From Sphingomonas dokdonensis (GTDB lineage: Bacteria > Pseudomonadota > Alphaproteobacteria > Sphingomonadales > Sphingomonadaceae): DNA of 52,396 nucleotides. Positions 7,476 through 16,700 of this stretch are shown here, piece by piece (the stretch's first letter is position 1; every line of letters starts with the position of its first letter). The translations under genes and the position numbers were made by a program. Location: positions 1 through 52,396 of the forward strand of contig NZ_NBBI01000009.1 in NCBI RefSeq assembly GCF_002197685.1, in the 5' to 3' direction. Under the pieces are notes generated by a model. It was given only the letters and a program-made list of their open reading frames with translations. It made no database searches and was not told the origin of the DNA.

Positions 7476-8417
7476 ATGACGGCGTTTACCCTGGGGGAAG
7501 CGACGGCGCTGGCGCTTGGCCGCGTTCGCGGCCGTTCCAACGAAGATGCCCGTGTTGGCGGTCGCGTGAGCCCGCGCGCCAGCGTGCCCGGCATGGCGGC
7601 GGTGCGCCGGCGCCCGCCCGCGCGCAGCGGCGCGCCCCACCCGACCGGCGCGCCGATCCGCCGCGACAGCGTGGAGGCGGGGACGTTCGAGGAGCATTTC
7701 TTCGCCGTGCCCGCAAAGGGCGAGCCCGATCGCCTGCTGCGCCTGGCGCGCGCCGCGCTCGACACGGGGCGCCGCCTGAAGCGCGCGGTCCGCGCCGAGG
7801 GGCGCGTGCTCTCGCCGGCCGAAACCGCGCTCGCCGGTCTCACCGCCGGCGCGGTGCGCGTCTACGAGGAGCTATGCACGCTCGCGCGCCTCAACCAGGG
7901 CCGCGTCTATCCCAGCTACGATCGGCTCGCCGCGGTCACCGGCCTTGCCCGCGCCACCGTCGCGCGTGGGCTGCGCGCGCTCGAGATCGCCGGCTTCCTC
8001 ATCCGCCAGCGCCGCTTCAAGCGCGTCGCGCGTGAAGAGGGCGCCGACACCCCGCGCTACGCCCAGACGTCCAACGCCTATCGCCCGCTGCTCCCCGCGC
8101 GGCTCCTTCCCCACCTCCCGCGCTGGCTCTCCCCCGCCCCGCTCCCGGTCGACACCGAGCAGCACGAAGCCGAGCGTGTTGCCGATGTGGCCGCGATGCA
8201 CGACAGTCTCTCCTGCCGCGAGCTCGCCGAGACCTTGGTAGGCGGCTCGCTCGGCCGCATCCTCGCCCGCCTCGGTGCGCAGCTCGACCGGCGCGACAAC
8301 GACACCAAGTGCGAGTCTCAAAAAGCGCCGCAACCGCTATTCGATTCCATGTATTCTAGGGAAAACGGCGTCGGCCTAGTCGGCCGACAAATCCGGCCTG
8401 ACGGCCAAATTTGCTGA
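7476..8417 (+). CDS. Helix-turn-helix plasmid protein (replication-associated)
   Basis: Encodes 313 residues, ATG 7476 preceded by a purine-rich GGGGAAGGAAG. The clear domain is a winged helix at about 143-182 (Y-P-S-Y-D-R-L-A-A-V-T-G-L-A-R-A-T-V-A-R-G-L followed by a wing with I-R-Q-R-R), like the HTH_36 domains found in plasmid replication accessory proteins. The N-terminus is Arg/Pro/Ala-rich and probably disordered; the C-terminal third shows no motif and differs in base composition near the end. Its place directly after the iteron array suggests an accessory or regulatory part in replication, but it could be a general transcription factor. Confidence 0.8.
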   Translation: MTAFTLGEATALALGRVRGRSNEDARVGGRVSPRASVPGMAAVRRRPPARSGAPHPTGAPIRRDSVEAGTFEEHFFAVPAKGEPDRLLRLARAALDTGRRLKRAVRAEGRVLSPAETALAGLTAGAVRVYEELCTLARLNQGRVYPSYDRLAAVTGLARATVARGLRALEIAGFLIRQRRFKRVAREEGADTPRYAQTSNAYRPLLPARLLPHLPRWLSPAPLPVDTEQHEAERVADVAAMHDSLSCRELAETLVGGSLGRILARLGAQLDRRDNDTKCESQKAPQPLFDSMYSRENGVGLVGRQIRPDGQIC

Positions 8418-8550
8418 TCCCGCTCTCGTCCCACAATCCACAGCCCAAGCAGACACACCGGGAAGCGCCGGCTACACCGTCGCCATGCTCCCTAGTGGGA
8501 TCAAGCGGTTGCCGAAGGTGGCCTCACACCCGCCGACGCCCAGCGGCGAT

Positions 8551-8578
8551 GTCGAGGCGTCGGCTTGTCGACATGTCG
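8551..8578. repeat. CGAC array 3 (reverse orientation)
   Basis: GTCG occurs at 8551, 8559, 8567 and 8575, exactly 8 bases apart, in the gap between the HTH gene and the mntP remnant. Confidence 0.8.
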
Positions 8579-8625
8579 GCGCGACTGGTAGCCGCTGCAC
8601 CGCGCCGTGAAACCGGCTGCGGGTG

Positions 8626-8838
8626 CTACGCGCTGAGGTGCTGGAACAGGATCGAGCTGCCGACCACGATCAGCACCATGCCACCGATCACCGTGGCGTA
8701 ATTGCCCATATACGCGCCCACGCGCTTGCCCAGCATCACCCCGCCCGTCGCGACAAAGCTGGTCGTCCCGCCGATCACGAGGCAGGCGATCCCGATGTTC
8801 ACGTCCATGAGCGCCAGCGTCACGCCCACTGCCGCCGC
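8626..8838 (-). pseudogene. mntP: mntP fragment (C-terminal third of manganese efflux pump)
   Basis: The frame encodes about 68 residues that match the end of MntP: G-V-T-L-A-L-M-D-V-N-I, a membrane segment, G-x-x-L-G-K-R-V-G-A, then a last segment ending I-L-F-Q-H-L. A full MntP has about 190 residues, so two thirds are missing. The frame closes upstream at TGA 8844-8842, which is also the stop of the methyltransferase fragment. This is a remnant, probably not functional. Confidence 0.8.
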
Positions 8839-8841
8839 GCA

Positions 8842-8991
8842 TCATTTGGCAATGGTCGTCTCGTCCAAGCAGCCGATATCGAGCACGCGCTTGTTGGCGC
8901 AAAGCCCGGCAATGAACGAAACGCGGTCGACCGGCCGGGGAACGCGCAGGCGCTCGAGCGTGACATAGGTGGGCGTCGTGTGGCGCGCCAT
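8842..8991 (-). pseudogene. Methyltransferase fragment (N-terminus only)
   Basis: From ATG 8991 the frame gives 49 residues ending at TGA 8844-8842. The last part, R-V-L-D-I-G-C-L-D-E-T, looks like the SAM-binding motif I of a class I methyltransferase, and the chain stops right after it. The start lies 7 bases after the stop of the 2OG oxygenase gene, as expected for a second gene in that operon. The rest of the gene has been replaced by the mntP remnant. Confidence 0.65.
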
Positions 8992-8998
8992 GTCGGAC

Positions 8999-9832
8999 CT
9001 AGCGATCGCGTTTGTAGACATGTGGGTTCGTCCAGATCCTGTCGCCCGTCAGCTTGAGCGCCGCGGTCCGCAAGGCATTGTCGGCCCGCATCACCAGATC
9101 GGCCGACCGTTGCTGTCCCGGCTCGCTGCGAAAGGACGTGGCGTGGAAATAATCGCTCTCGTCTGGCGAGGTCGGCGAGAAATAATAGTTGGAAACGCAG
9201 CAGCGCCGGCCATCGTGCCGCACTTCGTTCACCGAATGCCACGAGCGCTTGTTGGTCAGCATGATGACGAGGCTGTTGAACCGGCTCGGAAACGTTCTGG
9301 GGCTGGAACGTGGGCCGCCATCCCATAGCTGCAGCGAGCCCCCGAAATCCTCCTCCCACCCCGGCGTCACATAATAAAGGAGGTTGAGGACACGATAGCG
9401 CGCGCGCTTCTTGTCGTGCGAATTGTCGAGGTGAGGACGCAAATAGGCGCCCTTCGCCATGGCGCTGATCCCACCCGCGTAAAGATCGACATCGGGTTCC
9501 AGGCCGCTCAGACCCGTGATAGCGGCGACCAGCGCGACCACCCGCGGATCCTGAAACGCGTAAACCGCTTCCTCCAGGATCGGGTCATAAGCGTCCATTT
9601 GCGCCGCAACGTGCTTGTTTTCCTTGATCGATCGCTTGAGCACCATGCGATCGGACGGCGGAAAGCGATCGTAAATCCGTCGCGCGAGATCCGGGTCGAG
9701 AAGATCGAAGACCTGGCAGGACGGAATGTCCCGCTCGTTGCGATAAGCAGCGGTGATGTCCGGCAGGCATGTCTCTAGCCGGCTGACGATTTGATCCGCA
9801 ATGCTACGACGATCCGCCACGGCCAGCTCCAC
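8999..9832 (-). CDS. 2-oxoglutarate/Fe(II)-dependent oxygenase
   Basis: A 277-residue protein with a complete jelly-roll iron site: H134-x-D136 in R-P-H-L-D-N, distal H199 in W-H-S-V-N-E, and R210 for 2-oxoglutarate in D-G-R-R-C-C-V-S-N-Y-Y. The family (prolyl-4-hydroxylase-like 2OG-FeII_Oxy) hydroxylates proteins, small molecules or sugars. The start is GTG 9832, the only start that keeps the N-terminal helix region. The downstream gene of the operon is now a truncated methyltransferase, so the original pathway is probably broken. Substrate unknown. Confidence 0.85.
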   Translation of the reverse strand: MELAVADRRSIADQIVSRLETCLPDITAAYRNERDIPSCQVFDLLDPDLARRIYDRFPPSDRMVLKRSIKENKHVAAQMDAYDPILEEAVYAFQDPRVVALVAAITGLSGLEPDVDLYAGGISAMAKGAYLRPHLDNSHDKKRARYRVLNLLYYVTPGWEEDFGGSLQLWDGGPRSSPRTFPSRFNSLVIMLTNKRSWHSVNEVRHDGRRCCVSNYYFSPTSPDESDYFHATSFRSEPGQQRSADLVMRADNALRTAALKLTGDRIWTNPHVYKRDR

Positions 9833-9937
9833 ATTCGGTCTCTCGCTGGTGGCTACCGGGATATGGTTAAAAACTCTTACCGGTCATCGGTCGCGCACAA
9901 ACGGTGTCGGTACAGCGGCCAGGCGCCGCCCGCCCGC

Positions 9938-10429
9938 CTACCACCCCGCCACCAGCCGCTGCGCGGCCATGGCAAGGCCGAGGCACGCGCACAGATAGGC
10001 CAGATGCACGCCTGCGCGCACCGCGAACGGGCGGCGCGCCAGGTTCAGCCCCGCCGCCTCGCCCAGCACGACGCCCAGCGCAAAGAACAGGAACCACCAG
10101 GTGAACAGGAACTGCGTCGTGCCGCGCGCCAGCACCGTCACCCCGTCATGGATCGCGCCGCACGCCAGAAACGTGACGACCAGCGCCAGCGGGCGCGGCA
10201 CGACGCGGCGCGCCGGCGTGTAGATGTAGCGGCCCAGATAATAGCCGAAGATCGGGTTCCAGTAGCGCCAGAATCCGGCAAACGAGGCCGCCCCGAACGC
10301 GCGCACCATCATGCCGCGAAACGACCCGCTGGCCCCCATCGGCACACCGTTCCGGCGCCGCACATATTGCCCCAGCGACAGCGCCACCCCCTGCCCCTTC
10401 TTGTCCCCTGTCCCAGACCTTGTGCCCAT
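9938..10429 (-). CDS. Acyltransferase-like integral membrane protein (MBOAT-related)
   Basis: From ATG 10429 it encodes 163 residues. F-W-R-Y-W-N-P-I-F-G-Y-Y-L is followed by three or four membrane segments, and a conserved histidine in C-G-A-I-H-D faces the pattern of membrane-bound O-acyltransferases. It is much shorter than a full MBOAT (about 400 or more), so it is either a small member of a related family or a C-terminal portion. A longer in-frame start exists at 10546 but the added segment looks non-coding. It could add an acyl group to a surface polysaccharide; this is inference. Confidence 0.6.
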   Translation of the reverse strand: MGTRSGTGDKKGQGVALSLGQYVRRRNGVPMGASGSFRGMMVRAFGAASFAGFWRYWNPIFGYYLGRYIYTPARRVVPRPLALVVTFLACGAIHDGVTVLARGTTQFLFTWWFLFFALGVVLGEAAGLNLARRPFAVRAGVHLAYLCACLGLAMAAQRLVAGW

Positions 10430-10710
10430 GGTGTCGCACAAGGCCGCGGGCGCGCGCAAATGAAGGGGACGACGCACGACGGCTAAGGCCCAGTTGCGGT
10501 CATCTAGAGAGCCAGCTGAGCTTGCCAATAACAGCCTCTCGTCCACCGCGATCGGATGCTCCGATCACCCGACGCAGTTCGCCTTGGGCGATCGATCATC
10601 GGCTTGGGTCAGATCAGCAACTAAGTCGTTTCTCGCGCGCGTCTAACCATTCCGCGGAGCAGTTTCCGACGGCGCGCAGTGCCGAGGCGCTGGTGTCGCT
10701 ACATGGAACG
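10430..10710. other. Non-coding gap before the autotransporter terminator
   Basis: With the hairpin at 10711-10747 this forms a gap of about 320 bases between two minus-strand genes. Apart from the hairpin I see no gene, CGAC array or clear promoter, although a promoter for the acyltransferase-like gene is expected here. Confidence 0.5.
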
Positions 10711-10747
10711 ACCGTCACGCGCGATCGGTCTGATCGCGCGTGACGGT
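10711..10747 (-). terminator. 16-bp perfect hairpin after the autotransporter gene
   Basis: ACCGTCACGCGCGATC and its exact complement flank a 5-base loop, beginning 6 bases past the autotransporter stop. No T-run follows, but the stem is very stable and well placed for transcript end formation. Confidence 0.7.
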
Positions 10748-10753
10748 GGCCGA

Positions 10754-13700
10754 TCAAAAGCGCAGTCGCAGGCCGGTGGAGATCGTCTCCTGGTGGTCGT
10801 CGCGGCCGGTCTGCGCGGAGGCGGTGCTGAACAGGTCGAGCCCGCCGGTCAGGCGATAGCTGACCCCGGCCGAGGCGGTGCCGACAAGCCGCGCACGCGC
10901 CGCCCCAATCGCTTCGAGCCCGAGCGGCCCGCCGGCGTAGCTCGCCAGCGCATCGGTCCGGCGTCCCTCGATCTGGTAGCGCGCGCCGAGCGCGACGAAC
11001 GGCCGCAGCGGCGCGGTCGAGACGTCGCTGCGCGCCAGCATCACCCCGCCGTCGACGAAGCCCGCGACGTGGCGGTCGCGCGCGACATTGAGCGCGAACG
11101 CCCCGCCGGTCTCGGTCACGCCATCGCGCGTGGTGCGCAGATAGGTGACCCCGGCGCGCGGCCGCAGCGACCATTCGGTGCCCATTTCGAGCGCGTAGCT
11201 GATCGAGAGATCGGCGACCCAGCTGTGGAGATCGTAGCTGCCGGTCGCGCGCGCGGTGCCCGGCAGCGCGCGCGTGGTGCGGGCCTCGCCGCCGTCGTAC
11301 AGCACCGAGGCGGTGAGCCCGACGCCGTTCGCAGCGTAGCGTGCGTGCACGCCCGCGACGAAGCCGTCGCTCTTCGTCTCCGCGCCCAGCGCGCCGATCG
11401 TCTGGCGCGTGTCGAGATAGCCGCCGAACGCGCCGACCGCGAAGCTCGCGTCGCCGTAGCCGATCCCGCCGAGGAAGCCGTAGCCGCGCGTGCGTGCCTT
11501 GGCCGTGCCCTCCGCCTGGTCGGCGCCGAGCGTGTGCCACTGGCCGACGCCCTGGCCGAAGGTGAACAGCCCCGGATCCTCGCGCAGCGTGGCGAAGGCC
11601 GGGCCGCGTGCCGCGCCGGCGAGCGTCAGCGCATTGTCGACCCCCGCCTGCGTCGCCGAGGCATAGGGTTCGGGCGTCAGCTGCGCGAAGGCGCGCGCGT
11701 TCGACGTGCCGTCGGCATTGAGCAGCGCGGGAAGCGCGGCGAACAAGGTGCTCGTCGCCGGCTGCGCCTGCAGCGTCGTATTGGCATAGGCGATCGAGCG
11801 CGCGACCTGCGGGGTGAAGCCCGCACCGCCGAGGAACTGGCCGAGCAGCTGGATGCGATCGGCGCGCTGGACGACGAAGCCGAACAGGCTGTCGGGCTTC
11901 ACCACCGTCGTATAGCTGCCGGTGATCCCGCCGCTCGCCACGACCAGATCGTACGACGTGCCGGGGCGGATCGTGCCGAGCGGGGCGAGCTGCAGTGTCG
12001 CACCTGACGCGATCGTCACCGCACCCGTCACTTGCAGCCGGTCCGCGCCCGTCGAAGCGACCTCGAACAGCGACAACGAGCTCGCACCGAGCGCGACGTT
12101 GCCGGTGACGCTCATCGTACCGACGCCAGTCGCACCCGGACTGAGCGTGCCGGCGACCGCGAGATTGCCGGTGACGCTGCCCGCCGAGCCGAAGGTCGCA
12201 CCCTGGGCGACGGTGATCTGGCTGGCGGTGAGCGTCGAGCCCGTAAGCCCGACGAGGCGACCGCCCGATATGTCGACCACACCGAGCGCTGCCGTGCCCG
12301 ACAGCGTCGCGAACCCGCCGCTCTGCACGTAGCGTTCGACGTTGGCGATGCCGGCGAAGGCAACCGGCGCCGTGGCGCTGCCGCCCGACACCGCGATCGT
12401 GTCGGTCCCTGCGCCGCCGTCGACACTGCCGGCGAAGCCGCCGGCGATCGTGAAGCGATCGTCGCGCGCGCCGAACTGGACCTGCTTCACGGTGAGCGCG
12501 GCGCCGGTATCGACCGCGAGGTCGGTGCCCGCAGTGATGCGCTGATAGCCTTGCGTGCCGGCGAGCGTCAGCGTGCCGCTGCCCTCGGTCGTAAGCAACT
12601 CGAAGCCAGTGAGCGTGCCGCTCGTGAGCGTGCGGTTGCCGGCGAGTTCGAGCGTCGCGGCGTCGGTGCCCGCGCCGCCAGCGACGGTGCCGGCGAGCGT
12701 GCTGCCCGCCGCGAGCCGCAAGCTGTCGTCGCCCGCGCCGAGATCGACCGCGCCGGCGAGCGTGCCGCCATTGGCGACCGTCAGCGCCTGCGCGCCGTCG
12801 CCGAAGCCGAGCGCGGTGCCCGGCGTGCCGAGCGTGCCGGTAATCGTCAGCGCGCCGCCCGCGAGCGCCACCTGCTCGAACCCGGTAACGATGCCGGCGA
12901 GTGTGACGGGATCGGTGCCGGTGAACGCCAGCGTGTCGCTGCCCGCGCCACCATCGACATTCCCGGTGAAGCGGCCCGCCACGGTGAAGCGATCGTCGCG
13001 CGCACCGAACTGGACCTGGCCTGCAGTGAGCGACGCGCCGGTATCGATCGCGAGATCGGTGCCCGCGACGACGCGCTGATAGGTCTGCGTCCCCGTCAGC
13101 GTCAGCCTGCCGCTACCCTCGGTCGTCAGCAGTTCGAAGCCGGCGAGCTGGTCGCCCGCGAGCGTCCGATTGCCGGCGAGCGCGAGCGTCGCGCTGTCGG
13201 TGCCCGCGCCGCCAAGCACGGTGCCGTTGAGGATGCTGCCCGCGGCGAGCCGCAGCGCGTCGTCGCCGGTGCCGAGATCGATCGTGCCGGCAAGCGTGCC
13301 GCCCGATGCGACCGTCAGCGCCTGCTCGCCGTCACTAAAGGCGAGCGTGGCGCCGGGGGTGCCGAGCGTGCCCGTTACCGTCAGCGCGTTGCCGGCGAGC
13401 GCGATCCGCTCGAACCCGGTGATCGCGCCGCCGATCGTGACGAGGGCGGTATCGGCAAAGGCGATCGTGTCGCTGCCCGCGCCGCCATCGGCATTGCCGG
13501 CGAAGTTGCCCGCGATCGTAAAGCGATCGTCGCGCGCACCGAACTGGACCTGCCCCGCGGTGAGCGACGCGCCGGTGCCGATGGTAAGGTCAGTGCCCGC
13601 GTCGATGCGCTGATAGCCCTGCGTGCCGGCGAGCGTCAGCGTGCCGCTGCCCTCGGTCGTGAGCAGCTCGAAGCCGGTCAGCGTGCCGCCAGCGAGCGTG

Positions 13701-16700
13701 CGATCGCCGGCGAGTTCGAGCGTCGCGCTGTCATTACCCGCGCCGCCCGCGACGGTGCCGGCAAGGATGCCGCCCGCCGCAAGCCGCAGGCTGTCGTCGC
13801 CCGCGCCGAGATCGATCGCACCGGCAAGCGTGCCGCCCGGCGCGACAACGAGCGCCTGCGCGCCGTCAGCAAAGGCGAGGCCGGCGCCATTGCTGCCGAG
13901 CGTGCCCGCGATCGTCAGCGCGCCGCCCGCGAGCGCCACCTGCTCGAACCCGGTCGCGGTGCCGGCGAGCAGCACCGGGCCGCTCGCGGTGAAGGCCAGC
14001 GTGTCGCTGCCCGCGCCGCCGGTGTAGCTGCCGGCCGCACGCGTTACGCCCAGCGCCAGCGTGTCGTCACCGCCGCCGAGCGAAACCGCGGCGAGATCGC
14101 CGTCGACCGCCAGCGTCTCGTTCGCATCGCTGCCGGTCACCTCGCCGACGGTGAACCCGCCGAGCGCGAGGCTGAGCCCGCTGCCGGCGAGCGCGATCTG
14201 TTCGAACGACTGGTCGAGCGTGAGCGACAGCGTGCCGCTGCCCTCCACCGCCAGCTGCTCGAATCCGCTGCGCTGGCCGATCCCGCTGCGGTCGCCCGCC
14301 AGCACCACGCGGTAGAGATCGCTCCCCGTGCCGCCATCGACGACGCCTGCGCTGCTGCCGGCATAATCGACGAATACGTCGTTGCCGCTGCCCAGCAGCA
14401 CCGCGCCGCCGATCGTCCCGCGATTGTCGACGCGGTCGTTGCCGCCCGCAAGATCGACCCCGCCGGTGATCGTGCCGCGATTGTCGAGCGTCTCGTCCGC
14501 GTCGCTGCCGGTGACGGTGATCGCCCCCGCGCTGCTCAGCGTCTGCCCCGCGGCGACGCTGATCGTCCCGCCCATCACGCCGATCGTGTCGAAGCGGAAA
14601 GTGCCCGAATAGGCGACGTTGCCCTCACCGATCTGCGCGAAGCGTTCGAAATTGACGAACTGGTCGCCGTTGACCGCGCCGCCGCCGGTCGCGTCGATGA
14701 CGAGGCTGTCGGTGCCGAGCCCGGCGTCGACCGTGCCGACCAGGCCTGCGCTGGCGCGCTGCACAAAGGTATCGTCGCCCAGCCCGAGGAACACGTCGCC
14801 TTCGATCCGGCCGCTGTTCTCGATCCGGTCGTCGCCTGCGCCGAGCGCGATCGAGCCGATGATCGTGCCGGTGTTGACGATGCGATCGCTGCCCGTTCCG
14901 GTCGTCTGGACCGCACCGGCGAGATACGGCGCGCCGGCGATCGCGCCGATCTGATCGCCCGCCGTCAGGGCAGTGCCCGCGCCGCCGCGGATCGTGCCCG
15001 TGTTGACGAGGTCGAGCGGGGCGTCGAGCGCGATCAGCGCGACCGAGCGCGTGCCCGTCGCCTCGATCGTGCCGTCGTTGGTGACGCCCGCGGTGACGCC
15101 CACGGCGTTGCGCCCGCTCAGCCACAGCGCCGAGGCGGGATCGCTGAAGCTGATCGTCTCGCCGTCGGGGAAGGTGAAGCTGTCGACCGTCCCGCCGCCG
15201 TTGGCGCTGATCGTGCCCGTGTTGGCGACACTGATCGTGCCGCTGCCGGCTGAGCCCGAATAGTCGGAGATAGCGATAAAGGCGGCGAGCGCCGCTTCGT
15301 CGGTCGCGATGATCGTGCCGCTGTTGGCGAGCGTTATATTGCCCGTGCCGCCGTTCGACGCGCCGATGGTGATCGCCACCGCTCTGTCGCCGTCGGTGAT
15401 CGTGCCGCTGTTGGTGAGCGCGGCGGTGAGCAAGGCCGACGTTTCGGCCGGCGGGAAGCTCTGATATTCCTCGAGCCCGATCGAAATGCCGCCGTCGATC
15501 GCACCGCTGTTGCCGGCGATGATCGCACTGGCGTTAATTCCCGACAGGACGACGGCGGTCTCCTCGCGATCGTTGGCGATCGTGCCGCCATTGTCGAACG
15601 CGAGCGTATCGATCGTGTCGAGGCGGACCGCCCGGCCGGCGAGATTCGCGCTGCCGATCGTGCCCGTGTTGGTGAAGCTCCTCACCCGGCCCCCGACGCC
15701 GCCGTCGATCGTACCTTGGTTCTCGAACGCGATCGGCATGGTGAGGCCGACGACGGTCGGGTCGCTGCCATAGGTCGGATAGGCGAGCACCGCGCCGGTG
15801 ATCGCCGCGGTGTTGATGATCGTGCCGTCGCCCGACAGCGCGACGTCGCGCGCGAACGGCGCCGGCGCGGCGATCGTCACCACCGTGTCGCTGCCGAGCG
15901 CGCGCACGCCCTCGCGCTCGAAATTGGTGGCGGAAAGCGCGCCGAGCGTGACGGTGCCGCTCGTCCGGCGCGCCTGGATCAGCGTGTCGATCCCCGCCCC
16001 GCCGTCGATCGTGCCGCTGACGCCGGTCGTCTCGCCGAACGCGACGAACGTGTCCTCGCCGCTTCCGAAGGTGAGATTGCCGGTGATCGTGCCGCCATCG
16101 GCGATGTAGACCGCCGGGGCGTAGAGATAGCTGGACGCGGTGACGTCGCCGGCGATCGTGCCGCGGTTGATCAGCGCGCCGCCACCCAGCTCGACCGCGG
16201 TGGCGCCGCGGATCGTGCCGCCCGCCTCGTTGACGATCGTGCCGGTATAGCCGCCGACGATCGCGGTGCCGCGCGTGCTCTCGATCGTGCCGCTGTTGGT
16301 GATCGTGCTGGTGCCGAACCCGCCCTGCACCGCGGTGCCGTCGCTGCGGATCGTGCCGCTGTTGGTCAGCGTGGTGACGTTGGCGATGCCCAGCGCTGTT
16401 GACGCACGGGCGCCAAATGCCGTGATCGTGCCGCTGTTGGTCATCTCGCGCACGCTGTCCACCGCAGTGCCGCCGCCCGTCAGCGTGATCGTGCCGGTGT
16501 TGGCGAAACTGTCGCCGGTGAACACCGCTCGGCCAGCGTAATAGGTGCCCGGCGCATTGATGACGCTGATCGTGCCGTTGTTGGTGAGATCGGCGGTGCC
16601 GCCAAGGATCGCGGCGACGCCGTAGGCGAAGCTCTGCGATCCGACGGTCAGCGCAAGATCGCCGTTGTTGACGATCGCAAGGTCGCGCGCCGGCCCGGCG

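Noticed and set aside
12032..15253. A 1073-codon open frame on the plus strand, plus several other long frames opposite the autotransporter
   Set aside because: It mirrors the repeat-rich, G+C-rich autotransporter gene. Its product is an Arg/Ala/Asp-rich chain with no fold or start signal, as expected of antisense frames.
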